64,000 nt of DNA. It comes from Sphingomonas alpina (lineage in GTDB: Bacteria; Pseudomonadota; Alphaproteobacteria; Sphingomonadales; Sphingomonadaceae). Under the pieces are notes generated by a model. It was given only the letters and a program-made list of their open reading frames with translations. It searched no databases and had not been told where the DNA came from. This document shows, piece after piece, positions 60,865 to 64,000 of this stretch. The stretch's first letter is position 1. Every line of letters starts with the position of its first letter. A program made the translations under genes and the position numbers. Location: the NCBI RefSeq assembly GCF_014490665.1, contig NZ_CP061038.1, forward strand, positions 3,472,001 to 3,536,000, given 5' to 3'.

Positions 60865-61299
60865 ATGCAGGCCATCGCGTGGCTGATTTCTGTTGCTGTG
60901 TGTATCGCTTTGCTGATCGTCGCTCCGCGATTTGGCACCGGGTTCGTCATCAAACATTCGGTAGGCGCGATCATCGGCGGAACAGTCCTGGTTGTGATGA
61001 TTGCCCTCGCGTTGCGTGGGCTAAAAGTGCAGCCGTCGCACGCCTTCACGACGGCTCTGTTCCAGCTGCTGTTCACGGCCGTCGTCGCCGCAATGCTCAA
61101 CATCATGAACTTTGTCTTTCATGGAATGGTTAACGCGCAGATCGCGTTCCACAAGCGCTACAATGCCGCAAACCTGCACCGCTTTCCGATCAGTTTCCTT
61201 ATCGGCTATGAGCGCCAGCTGAAAATGTTCGGCACGATGATGTGGTGCTTCGGATCGGCTTTGATGCTCTATGGCGTCTGGTTCGACATGAAGGTGTGA
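60865..61299 (+). CDS. Membrane protein of unknown function (about 4 TM)
   Basis: This 144-residue hydrophobic protein begins MQAIAWLISVAVCIALLIVA and has about four membrane segments, with a polar loop NAQIAFHKRYNAANLHRFPISF before the last. The ATG follows AAGGA. No family recognised. It is flanked on both sides by non-coding sequence containing degenerate GGACATTCG-like repeats. Confidence 0.6.
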   Translation: MQAIAWLISVAVCIALLIVAPRFGTGFVIKHSVGAIIGGTVLVVMIALALRGLKVQPSHAFTTALFQLLFTAVVAAMLNIMNFVFHGMVNAQIAFHKRYNAANLHRFPISFLIGYERQLKMFGTMMWCFGSALMLYGVWFDMKV

Positions 61300-61641
61300 G
61301 CGCCGGTATGCGTCAACCGAGCGCGGCCACGCCTCGAAGTCGTTTCGCGAACAAGATGCGGAAGACCGTGGATCAAGCGTCGCCCAATGCACTCGAGGAT
61401 AAAGACGGCCGTGGCGGCCGAAGTTGCTGGTCCTCGTGCTACCTCCCGGTAATCAGCCTGTGCCGAAGATCTTCAGCCGCTTCAGCAAGGACCCAGTTGC
61501 GGACGTTCGGCCCTGCCCTACCGCTTATCCGAAGCGGACATTCGTTCATCTCAAACGGCCGTTTCGGATGACGCGACCTGTCGCCTGAACGTCAGCGACT
61601 GGTGTATGGCAGACATTTGCTAACACGCCCGCAAGTAAAGG
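61300..61641. other. Non-coding gap with degenerate short repeats
   Basis: No gene is supported here. The sequence contains GGACGTTCG (61501), GGACATTCG (61538) and similar words that also occur at 60752, 60785 and around 60196. They look like decayed dispersed repeats. Confidence 0.4.
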
Positions 61642-62034
61642 TTATGAAGGGCAACGCGCATAACCGGCGATGCCGATATCGGCAACACCGGGCTGATCTA
61701 TTTGAGCTTGCACTTCAGCTCTCTCATCACTGATCACGATGGCATTGTCGTAGTTTCTATCGATAAACACCCCATACAACATGACTTTGCCGGTCTGAAG
61801 GTCCTTGATCCACAAATGATAGTGATCTCGGTCACCGACCTCTAATCGGACAAGCGGCTGCGTTTTTCCATTGCCCCAATCGAGGCCCCTTGGACTGAGG
61901 ATCAGGTACCTCTCACCCGGCTTATCGCAAGTAGGTTTTGTGGTAAGGTTTGTAGCGAGGTATTTTCCAAACAGGTCGGCACCCGCTTTCGCGTCCTGAA
62001 TTGCGAGCATCGAGGCGACGATGAACGAAAGCAT
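61642..62034 (-). CDS. Small exported protein of unknown function
   Basis: This 130-residue protein has a short signal-like N-terminus (MLSFIVASMLAIQDAKAG). The mature part includes CDKPGERYLILSPRGLDWG, DHYHLWIKDLQTGKVMLYG and a terminal Cys (GYARCPS), suggesting a disulfide. The ATG follows AAGGAAG. I do not recognise a family. Confidence 0.6.
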   Translation of the reverse strand: MLSFIVASMLAIQDAKAGADLFGKYLATNLTTKPTCDKPGERYLILSPRGLDWGNGKTQPLVRLEVGDRDHYHLWIKDLQTGKVMLYGVFIDRNYDNAIVISDERAEVQAQIDQPGVADIGIAGYARCPS

Positions 62035-62366
62035 TCAACTTCCTTGGACACAGAGGATACGCGGAGCAATTTTCAACTTGGCCGGAGTGTATCGGGAGCC
62101 GCCGGCGTCTGCAAATGGGCGTGAACCGGCCGGCGGCTTGCGGCGCCATGACCCAATTTCGGGCGTTCGGGCAGCACTTCGCGCTTCCCGAAACCAGACG
62201 CTCATTCATGTTATAATTTCGGCTCGGATTGGGCCCGTAGCAGTCAGGCAGCTTTTGAGCGGCATGCCATAAAAGCGGAACTGCGCCGCGCGCGCCTCGA
62301 CAGCCCCTGAACGGAGTTCGGCGGCTGTATCGGGTGTTTGGGCCGACCAGCGCTGCCATTTGTTTT
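62035..62366. other. Intergenic region without recognised gene
   Basis: No gene is supported. It lies upstream of the small exported protein (minus strand) and contains a TATAAT-like hexamer at 62212-62217. Confidence 0.4.
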
Positions 62367-62798
62367 TTAAATCCGATTGAACTTCCTTAGCAAGCCGATG
62401 AACAGAGTGAGTTCGGCATCACTCCACCCAGCCACGCGCGAAAAGAACGCGTCGGATTTGACCGCGTTCGCGGCTTGAATTCCATTATGACCCGCGTCCG
62501 TCAGGCTATAAACGATCGCCCGCCCATCGCTCGGATCAGCCGAAGTGTCCGCCAGCCCGTTGTCGCAAAGGGATTTCGCCAACCGGCTGATGGCGCTTTT
62601 GTCCATGTCGAGCCGTTCCGCGAGGCCCCCTGCCTTTGTCGGGCCCTGGCCGGCAAGCATGGCCGCAAGCTGGTAAGCGGCCGGCTGAAGATCAGGATGA
62701 AACCGGGCGGCCGACGCGGCCATGACGGTTCGGGACGCCATGAGCAGACCGTTCAACTCGCTGCCCAATTCCGTCGCAAGCTCCTTACGCGTCTTGCT
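62367..62798 (-). CDS. MarR family transcriptional regulator
   Basis: This 143-residue protein has the MarR winged-helix layout: QLAAMLAGQGPTKAGGLAERLDMDKSAISRLAKSLCDNGLADTS, then DPSDGRAIVYSLTDAGHNGI as the wing. The ATG at 62798 follows GGAGAAACC. It is divergent from an SDR gene with a palindrome between them, a typical MarR autoregulated divergon. Confidence 0.85.
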   Translation of the reverse strand, partial: SKTRKELATELGSELNGLLMASRTVMAASAARFHPDLQPAAYQLAAMLAGQGPTKAGGLAERLDMDKSAISRLAKSLCDNGLADTSADPSDGRAIVYSLTDAGHNGIQAANAVKSDAFFSRVAGWSDAELTLFIGLLRKFNRI

Positions 62799-62857
62799 CA
62801 TTGGTTTCTCCAGCTGATCGCAAAGGGATTTTGATGGACTTTTGTCCACCAATTTGA

Positions 62858-62875
62858 TTGATGGATATATATCAA
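62858..62875. promoter_or_regulatory. MarR operator candidate palindrome
   Basis: The 18-base imperfect palindrome TTGATGGATATATATCAA lies between the divergent MarR and SDR genes. Arms TTGAT and ATCAA and the A/T-rich centre fit MarR operators. If it is the operator, the SDR should start at the ATG of 62894 rather than at 62861, which falls inside the palindrome. Confidence 0.5.
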
Positions 62876-62893
62876 CTAAATGATGCTGTGCCT

Positions 62894-63760
62894 ATGTTCA
62901 CTCGACCAAGAATTCTCATCACTGGCGCCACCGACGGAATCGGCCAACTCGCCGCTTTGGACCTGGCCCGACGCGGCGCGCACCTCATCCTGACCGCGCG
63001 CAGCGAGGCCAAAGCTGACCAGACCTGCGCCGCGATCGAGGCAGTCGCGCCCGGCACTCCGGTCGATGTGCATTTCGTTGACTTCTCCGATCTGGCAGCC
63101 GTGGTGATGACCGGCAAGGCCATTGCTGCGCAGCATCAGCGCATTGATGTGCTTATCAACAATGCGGGCCTGCATGCTTTCGAACAGCGAGTCACCAAGG
63201 ACGGTTATTCGGAAATGATCGCCGTCAACTATTTCGCCCCTTGGCTGTTGACGGATACCTTACGGGAAACCCTCGCGCATTTTGCGCTATCGCGCATCGT
63301 CACCGTTGGCTCGGAAGCTTCGCGGCAGAGTGGTGGTCTCGATATCGAAAAGGACTTGCTCGACATCGCCCCCTTCACCGCACGGGGATCATCAAGGATC
63401 TATGGCCGCACCAAACTCCTGGACATCATGTTTTCTCTTGAACTGGCCCGGCAACTTGACGGGACAGGTGTCGCCGTCAATTGTCTATGTCCGGGTTTCA
63501 ATGTCACCGGGCTCGGCCGTGAACTGAGCTTTGCTCGTCCAGTCGCCGGGTTGCTGACGTGGCTTGGCATTGGCAATCCCGAGCGTGGCGCAGGGGCCAT
63601 CGTACGGCTGGCCACCGATCCAGCCTTCGGCAAACAGACCGGGGCATATGTCTCGGCGAAGAGCACGCGACTGCTGACACCCGTTGCACCCGCAGATAAC
63701 GAGGAAGCACGGCGACAATTGTGGGAAAAGACGACGGAAACGCTTTCCCGCTTCCGCTGA
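62894..63760 (+). CDS. Short-chain dehydrogenase/reductase (SDR)
   Basis: This 288-residue oxidoreductase has the cofactor motif RILITGATDGIGQLAALDLA (TGxxxGIG), NNAG in DVLINNAGLHAFEQR, and the catalytic Ser/Tyr/Lys set in TVGSEASRQ and IYGRTKLLDIM (YxxxK). The C-terminal part contains a short tail (LLTPVAPADNEEARRQLWEK). It resembles the retinol-dehydrogenase-like classical SDRs. The start at 62894 is chosen because of the operator overlapping 62861. Confidence 0.85.
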   Translation: MFTRPRILITGATDGIGQLAALDLARRGAHLILTARSEAKADQTCAAIEAVAPGTPVDVHFVDFSDLAAVVMTGKAIAAQHQRIDVLINNAGLHAFEQRVTKDGYSEMIAVNYFAPWLLTDTLRETLAHFALSRIVTVGSEASRQSGGLDIEKDLLDIAPFTARGSSRIYGRTKLLDIMFSLELARQLDGTGVAVNCLCPGFNVTGLGRELSFARPVAGLLTWLGIGNPERGAGAIVRLATDPAFGKQTGAYVSAKSTRLLTPVAPADNEEARRQLWEKTTETLSRFR

Positions 63761-64000
63761 TGCCGTGCGGCATTCGGCAGCGGCTAAGGAGAATATCGCG
63801 CCATAGCGCAGAATCGGCGGGATAGCGGAAGAGGGCTGCTACCTACGAATTGGAACAGGAGGTAGACGATCGACGTGACGGGCTGTTGCCATGTCGGGCA
63901 GTGCTGACCCCTTATCCCAGTCGCGGAAGTTTACCGACAGCTTGAAATAGGGCTGCTTTCAAGATCGTCTGTGGCGATGCAGAATAGCCGATTGCGCGCA
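63761..64000. other. Window-end region; possible 3' end of a minus-strand gene
   Basis: No complete gene is visible in the last 240 bases. On the minus strand an open frame enters from beyond the window and ends at 63912 (ILKAALFQAVGKLPRLG); it is too short to judge. Confidence 0.2.

Noticed and set aside
63912..63998. Possible partial gene at the right edge, minus strand.
   Set aside because: Only 28 codons are visible and they show no recognisable motif.

Overview
The window reads like a chromosomal segment of a GC-rich alphaproteobacterium, most likely a sphingomonad (Sphingomonas or a close relative). This is inferred from the strong G/C third-position bias, the mixture of TonB-dependent receptor, MipA-type porin, DUF4331, DUF4169 and LytTR genes, and many ATGA/TGATG-coupled genes. 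No rRNA, tRNA, CRISPR array or intact transposase was seen.

Layout. 1-2.35 kb is the end of a surface-polysaccharide cluster (carbamoyltransferase, flippase). 2.37-12.68 kb (minus strand) is the tail module of a podovirus-like (Bordetella BPP-1/T7-type) phage: esterase tailspike, lipoprotein, two internal virion proteins, a Gp13-like protein, and a tail protein split in two by an intein-like Hint domain, preceded by tail tubular protein A. 12.77-19.9 kb holds DUF4291, an RNase H-like protein, and a tightly coupled operon with a VIT-domain protein carrying a PEP-type sorting tail, its exosortase, a small accessory protein and a two-component system. 20.2-37.3 kb is ordinary chromosomal content: porins, two more two-component systems, hydrolases, a YghU-like GST, and an AraC/DUF4331/HupE/DUF4198 operon. 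37.4-42.1 kb (minus strand) is the head module of the same kind of phage: two small proteins, portal, Bbp19-like protein, scaffold, major capsid, Bbp16-like cement protein and one small protein. 42.3-64 kb is accessory chromosome: LysE exporter, a decayed acyl-CoA ligase/enoyl-CoA hydratase/TonB receptor cluster, a soluble chemoreceptor-like protein, Tam methyltransferase, HPP protein, EF-hand protein, and LysR and MarR divergons.

The most notable system is the split phage element. Head and tail modules lie in the same orientation and in the order expected of one operon, but about 25 kb of non-phage DNA separates them. No terminase, integrase, repressor or lysis gene is visible. The first gene of the head module, the first gene of the tail module and the internal virion gene each have the same promoter-like layout, a CCGATTCAA box exactly 39 nt before the ATG and a YTARYC box 17 nt further on. 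That geometry would give leaderless mRNAs and could co-express the two loci. This is compatible with a domesticated, gene-transfer-agent-like particle or with a rearranged prophage; the sequence alone cannot decide.

Several genes carry single-base indels in or beside homopolymer runs (YghU-like GST, isoprenylcysteine-methyltransferase-like protein, TonB receptor, alpha/beta hydrolase). They may be sequencing errors rather than true pseudogenes. The acyl-CoA ligase has a large in-frame internal deletion, which is not explained that way.
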